From Rhizorhabdus sp049889055 (GTDB lineage Bacteria; Pseudomonadota; Alphaproteobacteria; Sphingomonadales; Sphingomonadaceae): a stretch of 64,000 nt of DNA. This document shows positions 29,805 through 38,562 of the stretch, in pieces (the first letter of the stretch is position 1; every line of letters begins with the position of its first letter). The notes beneath the pieces were generated by a model, which ran no database searches, was not told the DNA's origin, and worked only from the letters and a program-made list of their open reading frames with translations. The DNA lies in NCBI RefSeq assembly GCF_049889055.1, contig NZ_JBLTWO010000009.1, positions 118,945-182,944 of the forward strand. Direction: 5' to 3'. A program made the translations under genes and the position numbers.

Positions 29805-30710
29805 TTAGAGGCCGGCGTCTGTTCGGAGCGTTTCGATGCGTTCGAGCGAAACGGCCTCGATCATGTCGCGAAGGGCGCGAATGGACTGTGCCAGAGCATC
29901 GAGGTCGTCGTTGCCGATCTCGTAGCTTGCCGAATAGCGGGCCTCGACATAGGCACGCTTCAGCAGCTCGAAGCGGCGGCGGTCAATCCGGGTGGCGCGT
30001 GGCCATGCTTCGATCAGCCGTGCCTCGCTGTCCTCCGCCAGCGACCGCAGGAATTTGATGTTGTGCGAGCGCGGAAAGTAGAGGGTGCGGACGAGCAGAA
30101 AGCATATGTAGGCCCGCTCCGTCGCTTGATGGAGCAAGAAAGCCGCGTCTTTCAATTCGCCTTCCTGATGTGCGAACGCAGCCAGTTTGATCCCGCTGTC
30201 GACCTTAGCGAGCCAGTCTTGGAAGTACGTGGAGGCCATCTCATAGGCATCGGCGGCCGTCAGCGGCTGCGGCTTGGCAAGTGCGCTCCCGGGCAATTCG
30301 TAGAGAGCGATACCGTCGCGAGCGATATCGACCCAGAAATATTCACCGCGGCTCAGCGCCTGGTTCACCTCCTGCAAGGTGTGGACGATGATGTTCACCG
30401 GCCGCGCGATCGCGGTATCGCGCAGGATCTTGTCCTCGGCGACGTACCAGTAGTCGGCAATATCCGTGAGATCGGGATGGCTGACGATGATCAGCAGATC
30501 ATAGTCGGACTGGTAGCCATTCTCAGGTTCGTCGACCCAATCGTCCCGCGCGTAGCTGCCAAACAGGATGACCTTGAGGATGCGGCCATTCTTCTTCCAC
30601 GGCTGGTTCGCGAGCGCGATCGCCTGGGCGAATTCGCCCATCAGCAATTGCTTCACCCGATCCAGTTCGCCTTGCTGGACCGAGGGCAGATGATCAACAT
30701 CAGAGCGCAC
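29805..30710 (-). CDS. nucleotidyltransferase (MNT)-HEPN fusion protein
   Basis: The 301-residue protein joins an N-terminal minimal nucleotidyltransferase (FGSYARDDW ... SDYDLLIIV, the GSx-DxD metal site, about 50-85) to a C-terminal HEPN domain (about 165-290, with HQATERAYICFLLVRTL and YFPRSHNIKFL). MNT and HEPN are usually separate antitoxin and RNase toxin; here one chain carries both. GTG 30710 is chosen because family members begin with an M-x-D-x-DHLP motif. A GTG at 30827 with GGGAGG ten bases upstream would add 39 residues. It is the leftmost gene of the defence island. Confidence 0.8.
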   Translation of the reverse strand: MRSDVDHLPSVQQGELDRVKQLLMGEFAQAIALANQPWKKNGRILKVILFGSYARDDWVDEPENGYQSDYDLLIIVSHPDLTDIADYWYVAEDKILRDTAIARPVNIIVHTLQEVNQALSRGEYFWVDIARDGIALYELPGSALAKPQPLTAADAYEMASTYFQDWLAKVDSGIKLAAFAHQEGELKDAAFLLHQATERAYICFLLVRTLYFPRSHNIKFLRSLAEDSEARLIEAWPRATRIDRRRFELLKRAYVEARYSASYEIGNDDLDALAQSIRALRDMIEAVSLERIETLRTDAGL

Positions 30711-31038
30711 GGCAGCGATTCTCGCGAGAGACCAGGCACTTGGCAAGCTCTGACCGCGCACGCAGGCGCGCCGATGGATTTGCCTCACGCACGGCCACAA
30801 CCTCGCAGATATCGAACACGCCTGCACATCGCCGCCGCCTCCCTTAATTAAGCCTGCTTACCTTGGCGATCTGACAGATTAGCCGAATCGGCGTTCGCTT
30901 AAACAACGTGCCCGATCCCTCAGCTTGAAATGGCAGGCTGGGGCCGGCTTCGACCATGCCGCAGTCGATGTCCGGTCAATCGCAGCCGCCTGAAGCAACA
31001 GGCAAACCCTTCCCAACGACGGATGCCCCGGTTGATAC
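30711..31038. other. intergenic stretch, 328 bases, no gene
   Basis: No convincing reading frame is present. The left part holds the promoter and possible longer start of the MNT-HEPN gene on the minus strand (TTAATTAA at about 30844, then GGGAGG). The rest shows no recognisable element. Confidence 0.4.
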
Positions 31039-32394
31039 TCAGAGAAACTGCTCGTCTCCCGGAGGCAGCTCGTCCGCGCTGAGCAGACCCATGCGCACAC
31101 GAATGATGCGCCGGATCGCTGTGCGGTTTGAACCGGACGCGTTCTGGAACCTGACATTGGCGAAATCCACGCCGGCCGCAGGCTGCAGCCGAGCATGGAA
31201 AGCCTCTTCGGTCATGTCGCCTCCCTCGAGCATGGGCTTCGCGATCTCGCGGTAGATGTCGAACAGCGCCTGTACGCCAACGGTTTTCCGGATGAACGAA
31301 TTCGGTGGCGCGTCAGCCCAGAAGAGGGCGTCGCAGGCGTTCAGGAAATTGCGTGTTGCCGCGTACAGGAATGCGTCATCCCCCGCGATGTAGGCGCTGC
31401 GAAGGGGTGGCTTGCCGGGCGGAAGCGCACTGCGTTTGGTGGCAGCGGTCTTTTTGAGCTTGTTGGCATCCTCTTTCGGGTTGGAGCTGATCAGGCGGAC
31501 GATGCCGCCGACAATCACTGCGAAGGAAATCTTCATCGTCGCCTTGGCAATCGTGGCGGCCGAGGCGAAATCGTTGACCGGCGCTACGGCGACACGGCCT
31601 TTCATCTTCGAATCCGGGTCGGTTGCGATACGCCTGGCTAGAAATACGGCGAGCTTTTCCGGACTCCACTGATCCTCCGGCTCGTCGGCGAGATTGTAGC
31701 CGAACAGCTCATAAGTGAGGCTCTTGTCGACCGCCTTCTGGTTCGAATTGATCGTCGCGAAGATTTGCGCCTGCATCGATTTTGGCAGATCGATGAACAC
31801 CGAGCATAGCAGGCGATCATCGAGCCGCACCGGGTCGGCTCTAGCGAAGGCGAACAGGCGATGCTGGCCGTCAATGACCGCGGCGAGCTTCTCGCTGGTT
31901 GGGATGGTCAGGAAATATTCTTCGCCCTCTGTCGCAATCTCGAGGCCGGCATCGGCCGCGGCGTTCGCTTCCGCTCCGGCTTGAGGGCCTTCAGCGACCT
32001 GGGGCGGCAGCACCTGCTCGATCGACCAGCGCTTGGCGAGTTCGGCCTGCTCCTGCGCTTCGTCCCCCTCTCCGTCATCATCGTCGACATCGATATCACC
32101 CTGGATGCGCGTCGAGGTGCTGTGCATGTTGGCGGCAAGAATGATCGAGTTCGGAAAGCTGGCATCGACGCGATTGATGTAGCGCGCGATGGCGTCCAGC
32201 CGGCGCGGGTCCGACAGTCGCTGCGCACCATCGACGTCATAGCCGCCAGTCAGCGGGTTCAGCTTGGCGCTGACAACATCGCTGAACGCCACGTCCAGAA
32301 GCGTGCGCGCGGTCAGGACCACGGCGAAGAAGGTGCCGACAGGCTGATCGACACGCAGGGCGGGCACCCTGAGCGGATAAATGGTACCGGTCAT
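31039..32394 (-). CDS. DGQHR-domain (DndB-like) protein
   Basis: The 451-residue protein carries the diagnostic DGQHR motif in LAAVIDGQHRLFAFAR (about residue 195) and a later FATINSNQKAVDKSLTYELFG segment. DGQHR proteins include DndB and DpdB and bind DNA or associate with modification clusters. It is distinct from the true dndB of the window (44495) and longer. An acidic insertion (DVDDDDGEGDEAQEQ) lies near residues 116-132. It forms an apparent operon with the membrane protein just upstream (two-base gap). Confidence 0.75.
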   Translation of the reverse strand: MTGTIYPLRVPALRVDQPVGTFFAVVLTARTLLDVAFSDVVSAKLNPLTGGYDVDGAQRLSDPRRLDAIARYINRVDASFPNSIILAANMHSTSTRIQGDIDVDDDDGEGDEAQEQAELAKRWSIEQVLPPQVAEGPQAGAEANAAADAGLEIATEGEEYFLTIPTSEKLAAVIDGQHRLFAFARADPVRLDDRLLCSVFIDLPKSMQAQIFATINSNQKAVDKSLTYELFGYNLADEPEDQWSPEKLAVFLARRIATDPDSKMKGRVAVAPVNDFASAATIAKATMKISFAVIVGGIVRLISSNPKEDANKLKKTAATKRSALPPGKPPLRSAYIAGDDAFLYAATRNFLNACDALFWADAPPNSFIRKTVGVQALFDIYREIAKPMLEGGDMTEEAFHARLQPAAGVDFANVRFQNASGSNRTAIRRIIRVRMGLLSADELPPGDEQFL

Positions 32395-32396
32395 CG

Positions 32397-32972
32397 CTAG
32401 ACCTTCACAGCCGTCGTAGGAGATCCAAGCGGCCGCATCGGGTTTCCACCGGTGGAGGCGTCATCGCGGACCTCGTCCTGGAAGATATCGTCTTCGCCAT
32501 TGGCGAGCACCCACGCTAAAATAGCTGGTATGCAACAAATGAGACCCCCGACCAGCGTACCGGTCTGATGCGCCTCGCCGAAAACCATGAGATACATCGC
32601 GAAGATCATTACGATCGTGAACAGAATGATGGCGGTGACGATGCAGAGCTTGTCCCGGCTATAAAGCATTTGCATCGCGGCCGGCCCTCCGATCGCAAGG
32701 CCCGCCGTCGCAAGCGCGAGCTGCAACGGGTGAAGATCAGGAAGAGACTTTGGCGCAGGGGGGATGAATGCGTATCGATAAAACTCGATCCAGACTGCTA
32801 GGCCGCCGAGCAGCACGATGCCGACGGCCAGGAACGTCCAGAAGGACATCTGTGCTTTGGGCCGGTTCCAACGTCGATACAGCACCTGCCAAGCGGGCCG
32901 AACCGTTATCCCGCGATCGACATCCTCTTCCAAAGGCCCCTCCCATTCTCGCCCCCCCACACTCGGCGTCAA
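32397..32972 (-). CDS. four-helix membrane protein of unknown function
   Basis: The 191-residue protein has hydrophobic segments near 42-63 (MSFWTFLAVGIVLLGGLAVWI), 83-105, 110-133 and 140-158, a charged N-terminus and an acidic C-terminal tail (NGEDDIFQDEVRDD). No family was recognised. It is tightly linked to the DGQHR gene. Small membrane proteins inside defence islands are often effectors; that role here is only a guess from context. Confidence 0.6.
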   Translation of the reverse strand: MTPSVGGREWEGPLEEDVDRGITVRPAWQVLYRRWNRPKAQMSFWTFLAVGIVLLGGLAVWIEFYRYAFIPPAPKSLPDLHPLQLALATAGLAIGGPAAMQMLYSRDKLCIVTAIILFTIVMIFAMYLMVFGEAHQTGTLVGGLICCIPAILAWVLANGEDDIFQDEVRDDASTGGNPMRPLGSPTTAVKV

Positions 32973-33038
32973 AGTAGCCGACCTGTCGGGTAATTGAAAC
33001 GACTCCGAAAAGATCGGCCTTTAGTTGGCAACGGCCGA

Positions 33039-33788
33039 TCATCGCGGCCTCCCCATCCTCGGCCAGGACTCAACGCCACCCAATGCAACATGCGCGGGTA
33101 ATGAGGGCGGGCCAATCCGCATGCGACCGTCGAGCGCCAGCGGTACGCCTGGGATGTGCGGCAGCAGCGCCGCTACTCGGCTCATCCGAATCCCGCTCGT
33201 CCGGGTGATGAGCAAGCTGAACATGAAGGAATTGATCATCACGCAGCGCGTGACGAGGATGTCGCTGACGTCGACGCCGGGAATCTGCAGTGGCCCGCAC
33301 CGCGCCATGTGCGGATATATCTTTTTTGTGGTGCCAGTTTCCGAGTTCATCATAAGCGATGGCGAGATCGTTGCGACATAGGCGGCTACGAACGCCGGCG
33401 AGCATGGATATTCGGCCAGGATCGTCTCGCGATAGCGGCCGAGCAGCGCGACGTCCTGGCCGGTCGACCGCGCGGAATTGAACGAGATCTTCAACAGCCA
33501 GCGCATCAACAGACCATAATCGTAGGTGAAGGGGACGGTGGCGCCGGGCTCGACGAACTTGGAGAAACGGCGATCGAACAGCTCGCAGGCATGCGCGTCC
33601 AGGGAGCTCAACGGCCCGTTATTGCACTTGGCACATACATCCGAAATGGTGAGATCGCCGGCAAAGGTCTTGTTCGCTTTGGCCGAGAATTTGACCCCGA
33701 AATCGCCGCGCTTCAGGAAGCCGTTCGGCCAGATATGCTCCTTGGTGAGCGGCGACGGCGCGTCGCAATAGGCGCAGGTCTTCGCCAT
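33039..33788 (-). CDS. HNH-endonuclease-like protein
   Basis: The 249-residue protein starts MAKTCAYCDAPSPLTKEHIWPNGFL. The C-x2-C pair, the EHIWP segment and a later CAKCNNGPLSSLD (second C-x2-C with Asn) match the zinc-ribbon HNH fold of 5-methylcytosine-type and orphan HNH nucleases. The C-terminal half has no recognised motif. Nuclease activity is inferred from the motif only. It lies downstream of the ATPase/helicase module on the same strand, 107 bases away. Confidence 0.7.
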   Translation of the reverse strand: MAKTCAYCDAPSPLTKEHIWPNGFLKRGDFGVKFSAKANKTFAGDLTISDVCAKCNNGPLSSLDAHACELFDRRFSKFVEPGATVPFTYDYGLLMRWLLKISFNSARSTGQDVALLGRYRETILAEYPCSPAFVAAYVATISPSLMMNSETGTTKKIYPHMARCGPLQIPGVDVSDILVTRCVMINSFMFSLLITRTSGIRMSRVAALLPHIPGVPLALDGRMRIGPPSLPAHVALGGVESWPRMGRPR

Positions 33789-33895
33789 TATTTGTGGTGC
33801 GCACCGGTCTGGACGCCGCGCGCGACAGCTCATGCCAGATGGAGAACGCGCGCGGTGACCATCGCTTTGAATGCACGGCGCGCGCATTTCATCCC

Positions 33896-34420
33896 CTATG
33901 AAGCCGGCGGTGCCGCAGTCGTCTCGTCCTCGTCGCTCGCCGGCTGTGCCGTGCCGTCTTCGGCCGGCTTCCACCGCTGGTAATAGGCCACCAGAAAATC
34001 CTCGAGCGTGCGGGGCTTGGGAATCTCCTCCCGGATCAGTTCGAACCCCCGCGCCGCGTAGCGGCTGAGCAGCTTGGTGCCTTCCTCCTTGAGCTGCGTG
34101 CCGCCATTGCCGACCTCGATCAGATTGCGGATCTCGCGCTGGATCGCCTCCTTGGTGGTGGGAATGCCCTGCCGGCGCATCTCGGCCTCGACCAGCATGC
34201 CCGCGATGACCGGGGCGAACGGCTTGTACGGCGCCGTGTAGCCCTTGTTGAACTCCGCAGGCTCCAGCTCGGATTCCGGGGCCAGCCTGCCATCGTCCAG
34301 GCCGACCATCAGACAGAGGTAGAACTGGTCGAAATCGGTTTCGAACCGGGCGCCGCCATCGGCCCGGCCCTGAATGTCCTTGAAATAGGTCCGCATGTCC
34401 TTGGGTCGGCGCAGCGTCAT
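33896..34420 (-). CDS. unknown 174-aa protein of the ATPase-helicase module
   Basis: The protein begins MTLRRPKDMRTYFKDIQGRADGG and contains FETDFDQFYLCLMVGLDDGRL and FAPVIAGMLVEAEMRRQG, ending with an acidic tail. It is mostly helical, with no membrane segment. Its start overlaps the stop of the SMC-like ATPase gene (ATGA), so the two products are probably made together and may form a complex. No family is recognised. Confidence 0.7.
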   Translation of the reverse strand: MTLRRPKDMRTYFKDIQGRADGGARFETDFDQFYLCLMVGLDDGRLAPESELEPAEFNKGYTAPYKPFAPVIAGMLVEAEMRRQGIPTTKEAIQREIRNLIEVGNGGTQLKEEGTKLLSRYAARGFELIREEIPKPRTLEDFLVAYYQRWKPAEDGTAQPASDEDETTAAPPAS

Positions 34421-36378
34421 GCGGCTTCTCCCACATTCTGGGCGGGCGCATCGTCGTCGTCCTGGAAAGTCTTGAAGGCTTCCTCGCCGTCGCGCTGCTC
34501 GGCCGTTCCATCGGGTCCGCGGACCAGCGTGATGAAACGCGCGTCCGGCCGGCCGTAAAAGGCCTCGGCGAAATCCTGACGCTCGGTTGAGATCACGAAC
34601 ATGATCGTCTGTTCGAACAGCTCGGGCACGACCTTGATCACCTCACGCCGCATTTCGGCATCGAGCGGCACGGCAGGACTGTCGATGATGAAAGGTAGTC
34701 GGTGGTTGGCGCTTTCGAACAGCGACGCGAGAAAGGCATAGGCGATCGACAGGCTCTGGCCTTCGCTGACATTGTCCTTGCGCGCCAGATTGCGCGCGCT
34801 GAGTTCCAGCGCGCTGCCGATGCGCACGACTTCGAGCCGTTCGGCCGGCACCAGTTGCGCCAGCTTGACGTTGGTCGCAGTGCGGACCTTTTCGCGCAGG
34901 AGGCTCAGTGCCTCGGTCTCGATATTGTTGAGCACCTTCTGCACTATGCGCGATTGCAGCAGCAGCTTGTGGGTGTCGGTCGCGGTATTGTAGCGCTCGT
35001 CGCACTCCGCGACATGCGCCTTGCACTTGGGGATATTCTGCTCCCAGCCGAGGCCGTGGTTGAGCTGGTAGGTAGCATCGGTGCTGTCGAGCCGCTCGAG
35101 CTGTTCTTCGAGGCGCCCGATTTCCCGCTCATGTTTGTCTGCCTGCTCCTTGAGCGCGGTCAGCTCCTCGCCGCCTGCCGCGATATAGGTCGCCCGCTTC
35201 GCGTCGAGCTTCTGCTTGATGCGGTGACGCTCGCGAATGCGTCCAATCAGGGTGTCGACCGGCTGCTGTAAGCGCGCCGGATCCTCGTCGGTCGTCCTGA
35301 CCATCGTCTTCATGCTGTTGATCACGCCAGACTCGTCCGCTGCCATGAAGGTTGCGGCCTTGGTAAGGATGGTTTCGCGGATCGGCGGGGTGATTTTCTG
35401 GTCGCAGACGCACAGCTCGCCGTCGGCCAGCTCCTGGAAGAACTCCGCGGTCGCCGCTTCGGGCAGCTGCAGCGCCTGGAGTTGCGCGCTCAATCCCTGG
35501 AGCCGGCCAAGGGCCCGCGGGCAGGACAGGAATGGCGATTGCAGCGACGTGCGCAGCTCGTTCGTCTCGCCGAGGATCACAAGGTCCGCCTTGCGCAGAT
35601 TCTCTTCTAGCGTGTCGAGTTCGCTCGCGGCTTCCTCGTTCTGGCCGATCCGGTCGCCGATTTCCTTGTTGATCCGATCGCGTTCCGCCTTGGCATGATC
35701 ACAGTCGCCGACGATCAGGGCGCGCTTGTCCTCCAGCCCTTTCAGCTTTTGCCGCGCCGCCTGGAGCGCATTGTTGAGCCGCTCGACATGGCGCTTGTCG
35801 CGCGCTTGCGTGACCGCGGCGACCCGGCCCTGCTGTTCGTCAAGCAGCCGCTCGATCGTCGTGCGCAGCGTTTCGAGACGATCGATCCCGTACAGCGTCC
35901 GGATGGCGCTGCTGGCGCGATCAGAACTGTGACTGCGAATCTTACGGGCAAGTTCGCCGTCAAACACGAACAGCTCGGCGAATTGCGGCGTGATGAGGCC
36001 GCGAACCTCGCTCGGCAGGGCATGGGTGTCGAGCAGGCCGCCATCGGCTTCGCTGGCGCGCGCCGTGCTGAAGCTGTGCTCGCCCGAGCCATAGTCGAAG
36101 TGCATTGTGATCACGTGCAGCCGGCCGTCAATCAGCACGCGCAGCTCGAACGAGCCCATCGACTCGCCGTCTTCGGGGCGCAGGCCCTTCACCGCGTCCG
36201 CGTCCAGCTTCTGGCCGGTCAGAGCCGCCCGGATCAGCGACATCGTCGTGGTCTTGCCGCCACCATTGTTCATTTGAATGAGCGTCCACCGCGGTGGCGT
36301 CAGCGACAGATCGATATCGATATCGCGCAGATTGCCTCGGATGTTGCGGCATCGCCAGCCGGTGACACGCAGCTGCAT
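34417..36378 (-). CDS. SMC/DndD-like AAA ATPase
   Basis: The 653-residue protein has an N-terminal ATPase half with the P-loop NNGGGKTTTMSLI (the first Gly of the motif is replaced by Met) and two coiled-coil arms (about 190-290 and 375-450). A central CVCDQKI stretch resembles a zinc hook. The signature is VSEGQSLSIAYAFLASL and Walker B is PFIIDSPAVPLDAEMRRE. The layout is that of RecF/SMC-like ATPases such as DndD, but it is a second, different protein from dndD at 40982. It sits between a 60-aa and a 174-aa gene in one run. Confidence 0.8.
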   Translation of the reverse strand: MQLRVTGWRCRNIRGNLRDIDIDLSLTPPRWTLIQMNNGGGKTTTMSLIRAALTGQKLDADAVKGLRPEDGESMGSFELRVLIDGRLHVITMHFDYGSGEHSFSTARASEADGGLLDTHALPSEVRGLITPQFAELFVFDGELARKIRSHSSDRASSAIRTLYGIDRLETLRTTIERLLDEQQGRVAAVTQARDKRHVERLNNALQAARQKLKGLEDKRALIVGDCDHAKAERDRINKEIGDRIGQNEEAASELDTLEENLRKADLVILGETNELRTSLQSPFLSCPRALGRLQGLSAQLQALQLPEAATAEFFQELADGELCVCDQKITPPIRETILTKAATFMAADESGVINSMKTMVRTTDEDPARLQQPVDTLIGRIRERHRIKQKLDAKRATYIAAGGEELTALKEQADKHEREIGRLEEQLERLDSTDATYQLNHGLGWEQNIPKCKAHVAECDERYNTATDTHKLLLQSRIVQKVLNNIETEALSLLREKVRTATNVKLAQLVPAERLEVVRIGSALELSARNLARKDNVSEGQSLSIAYAFLASLFESANHRLPFIIDSPAVPLDAEMRREVIKVVPELFEQTIMFVISTERQDFAEAFYGRPDARFITLVRGPDGTAEQRDGEEAFKTFQDDDDAPAQNVGEAA

Positions 36379-36381
36379 GGG

Positions 36382-36564
36382 TCAGGCCCCCGTATCGCTG
36401 TCGATGTCGACCGCCGCGACGAGTCCAGCCACGTCGCGATCTTCCACCCCGCCTTCGGCGGCGTTCCGGATCAGAGCGCGCAGCCTGGACTTGAATTCAT
36501 CCGGTTGGTTGGTGGCTTCGAGAACAGCATCCGTCGCGTCGAGAAGCTCGGAAGGTACTGGCAT
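36382..36564 (-). CDS. small 60-aa protein between helicase and ATPase genes
   Basis: MPVPSELLDATDAVLEATNQPDEFKSRL begins an acidic, helical protein ending AVDIDSDTGA. Its stop lies three bases before the ATPase start, and the helicase stop lies 60 bases upstream of its ATG, so it fits the operon. Codon use resembles the neighbours. No motif is recognised; it could be an adaptor or regulator of the ATPase. Confidence 0.6.
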   Translation of the reverse strand: MPVPSELLDATDAVLEATNQPDEFKSRLRALIRNAAEGGVEDRDVAGLVAAVDIDSDTGA

Positions 36565-36624
36565 TGGAATGTAATCCCCCCAAATTTCGTAATCTTGCCT
36601 GCGCCGCGACGGCCGTACCTGATC

Positions 36625-38562
36625 CTATCTGCTTCCGCGCGTCTTTGCGAGCGCTCGTAACCAGTCGCGCCGTGCCTGGTCGGCGGTCGGCGGTCCTTCA
36701 GCATCTTCATCGATATCGTCGTCGCGGATGAAGTCGACGACGATCGCGCGCTTGGCGGGGTTCGCCGGATCCTTGCGGAGGCAGCGTCCCAACCGCTGGA
36801 CCGTCTCGAGGCGCGATCGCGCTGAGGAAAATAGCACGATCGCGTTGACCGACTGAATGTCGATCCCTTCCGAAATGCGGTGGCAGGTGATCAACGCGTC
36901 CAATCCGCCGCGCGCGAAGCGGACGAGGTTCGCCCGGTCATCCTCGGCATAATAGGTGTGATATCTCGGCGTGACCGGCAGAATGATGTCCTGCACTTCC
37001 AGGCCATAGGCCGCGTTGTCGACGAACAGGATTGCGCGATTGAGGCTCTGCGGATGCTCGCGCAGATAGTCGACATAGGCGGGGAGCTTGCTGCGCGATG
37101 TCTTGGCTACCTGCGCGATATCGCGGTACATCGTCTCGATGCCGGGATCCTGTCCGGCGCGGACCTTCCCATGATAGCTTGAAATCGCACGGCGGACGGC
37201 TGCCTTGTCGTCATCGGAAAAATCATAGCTCAGTTCGACATAGTCGAACTCGCACAGGATGCCCCGTTCGATCGCTTCTTCGAGGCCGAAGCGGAAAATG
37301 ACAGGACCAATCTCCTGCTCGATAAAGGCCGAGCCGTCCGCGTCATATTCGCGCTCCGGCGTGGCGCTGAGACCAAGCCGGTAGCGGTAGGGCCTGAGCT
37401 TTCCCGACAGTTCGGAAACAAGCGCCGGCGAGCCCAGGCCATGGACCTCGTCGCAGATCAGCAGGGTCTCTGCCGGCGTCGAGCGCGGCAAGCGGGCGAG
37501 CGCGGCGCCAAGCGTCTGCCGTGATGCGAGCAGGATCGCGCCGCGGGGATTGTTGCGGAACGCCAGCGCCTCATGGTGCCCGCCATAGGAACGATGGACG
37601 ACGAATGCGTCGAGCTTGACCAGCTCGGCATACCATTGATCGAGCAGGTCGGTGCCGGACATCGTGATGATGCTCGATTGGATGCGGCCCTTCTGCTCCA
37701 ACAGGCTGAGGATGCGCAGCGCCGTCCGGGTCTTGCCGGTGCCCGTCGCCATTTCGAGCACCCCGGCGCCCGCTTCCATGAAGGCAGCGATCGCTTCATC
37801 CTGATGGCGCCAGCGGAGATCCGATTCTGTGGGTTCGGTCTCGGCGGCGGGCTTGCCCGGACGGGGCGCCGAACCAAGCGCCTTCAGGCCCTCTCGGACG
37901 GCCTCGGGGAGCGCGACGACCCGGATCTGCGGCATCTGACCGGTCCAGATCTGCTCGAAGCGCGCCGCATGACTGGCGATCCGCTGGGCATCGGTATCGC
38001 TCAGCCAACTGTAGAACAGGCTGATAGCCTCGAAATTGGAGAAGGCCTTAACACTGTCATTCTGCGAACCGTGAAAGGCGACCGCGTTGCCAAAGGAGTC
38101 ATGGAAAATCCCGAACTTGTCGTGGAAGTCGCCATTCAGACCCGCCACCGGGAGGGCGAGCTGAAAATCGAGCACTTGATCCGCGACCATGCGCCCCAGG
38201 CTCGCCACATCCTCGCTCACCCCTGAAGCGACAAGCGCCTCAAGTTCCTGTTCGAGCGCCGCGCGTAGCGCATCATCGGCTCTCGCCTCGGTCCCGGCGC
38301 GTATCGCTCCCCAGTCGTCCTTGCTCAAATGGGGACTGACGAGAAAGCGCGCGCGGCCGCCGGCAGCGGCAAAGGCGGAAATGCCGCGCGACACCATCCG
38401 CAGCCAGCCGGACGTGAAATAGCCGACACCGCGATCATAGCTGACCGCGGCGCGCAGGGCGGGCTCGTAGAAATCCTGGATGATGCAATCAGTCGTGGTC
38501 TGGAGGATCAGCGGCGTCTCCAGCGCGCGCAATCCCTGCCGCTCTATGTCATGATCCGTCAT
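36625..38562 (-). CDS. PLD-nuclease / SF2 helicase fusion
   Basis: The 645-residue protein has an N-terminal phospholipase D-type domain (about 1-215). Its H-x-K-x4-D pattern is HDKFGIFHD, followed by GSQND. The SF2 helicase core follows: EMATGTGKTRTALRIL (motif I), LICDEVHGLG (II), LGLSATPER (III) and SARSRLETVQRLGRCLRKD (VI). This is the layout of restriction-type translocases with an attached nuclease. It overlaps the upstream 230-aa gene by four bases. It is likely the DNA-acting enzyme of the module. Confidence 0.85.
   Translation of the reverse strand: MTDHDIERQGLRALETPLILQTTTDCIIQDFYEPALRAAVSYDRGVGYFTSGWLRMVSRGISAFAAAGGRARFLVSPHLSKDDWGAIRAGTEARADDALRAALEQELEALVASGVSEDVASLGRMVADQVLDFQLALPVAGLNGDFHDKFGIFHDSFGNAVAFHGSQNDSVKAFSNFEAISLFYSWLSDTDAQRIASHAARFEQIWTGQMPQIRVVALPEAVREGLKALGSAPRPGKPAAETEPTESDLRWRHQDEAIAAFMEAGAGVLEMATGTGKTRTALRILSLLEQKGRIQSSIITMSGTDLLDQWYAELVKLDAFVVHRSYGGHHEALAFRNNPRGAILLASRQTLGAALARLPRSTPAETLLICDEVHGLGSPALVSELSGKLRPYRYRLGLSATPEREYDADGSAFIEQEIGPVIFRFGLEEAIERGILCEFDYVELSYDFSDDDKAAVRRAISSYHGKVRAGQDPGIETMYRDIAQVAKTSRSKLPAYVDYLREHPQSLNRAILFVDNAAYGLEVQDIILPVTPRYHTYYAEDDRANLVRFARGGLDALITCHRISEGIDIQSVNAIVLFSSARSRLETVQRLGRCLRKDPANPAKRAIVVDFIRDDDIDEDAEGPPTADQARRDWLRALAKTRGSR

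Noticed and set aside
33789..34511. Upstream extension of the HNH-like gene
   Set aside because: The added residues are shadow of the 174-aa gene; the zinc-ribbon motif begins at MAKTCAYC.
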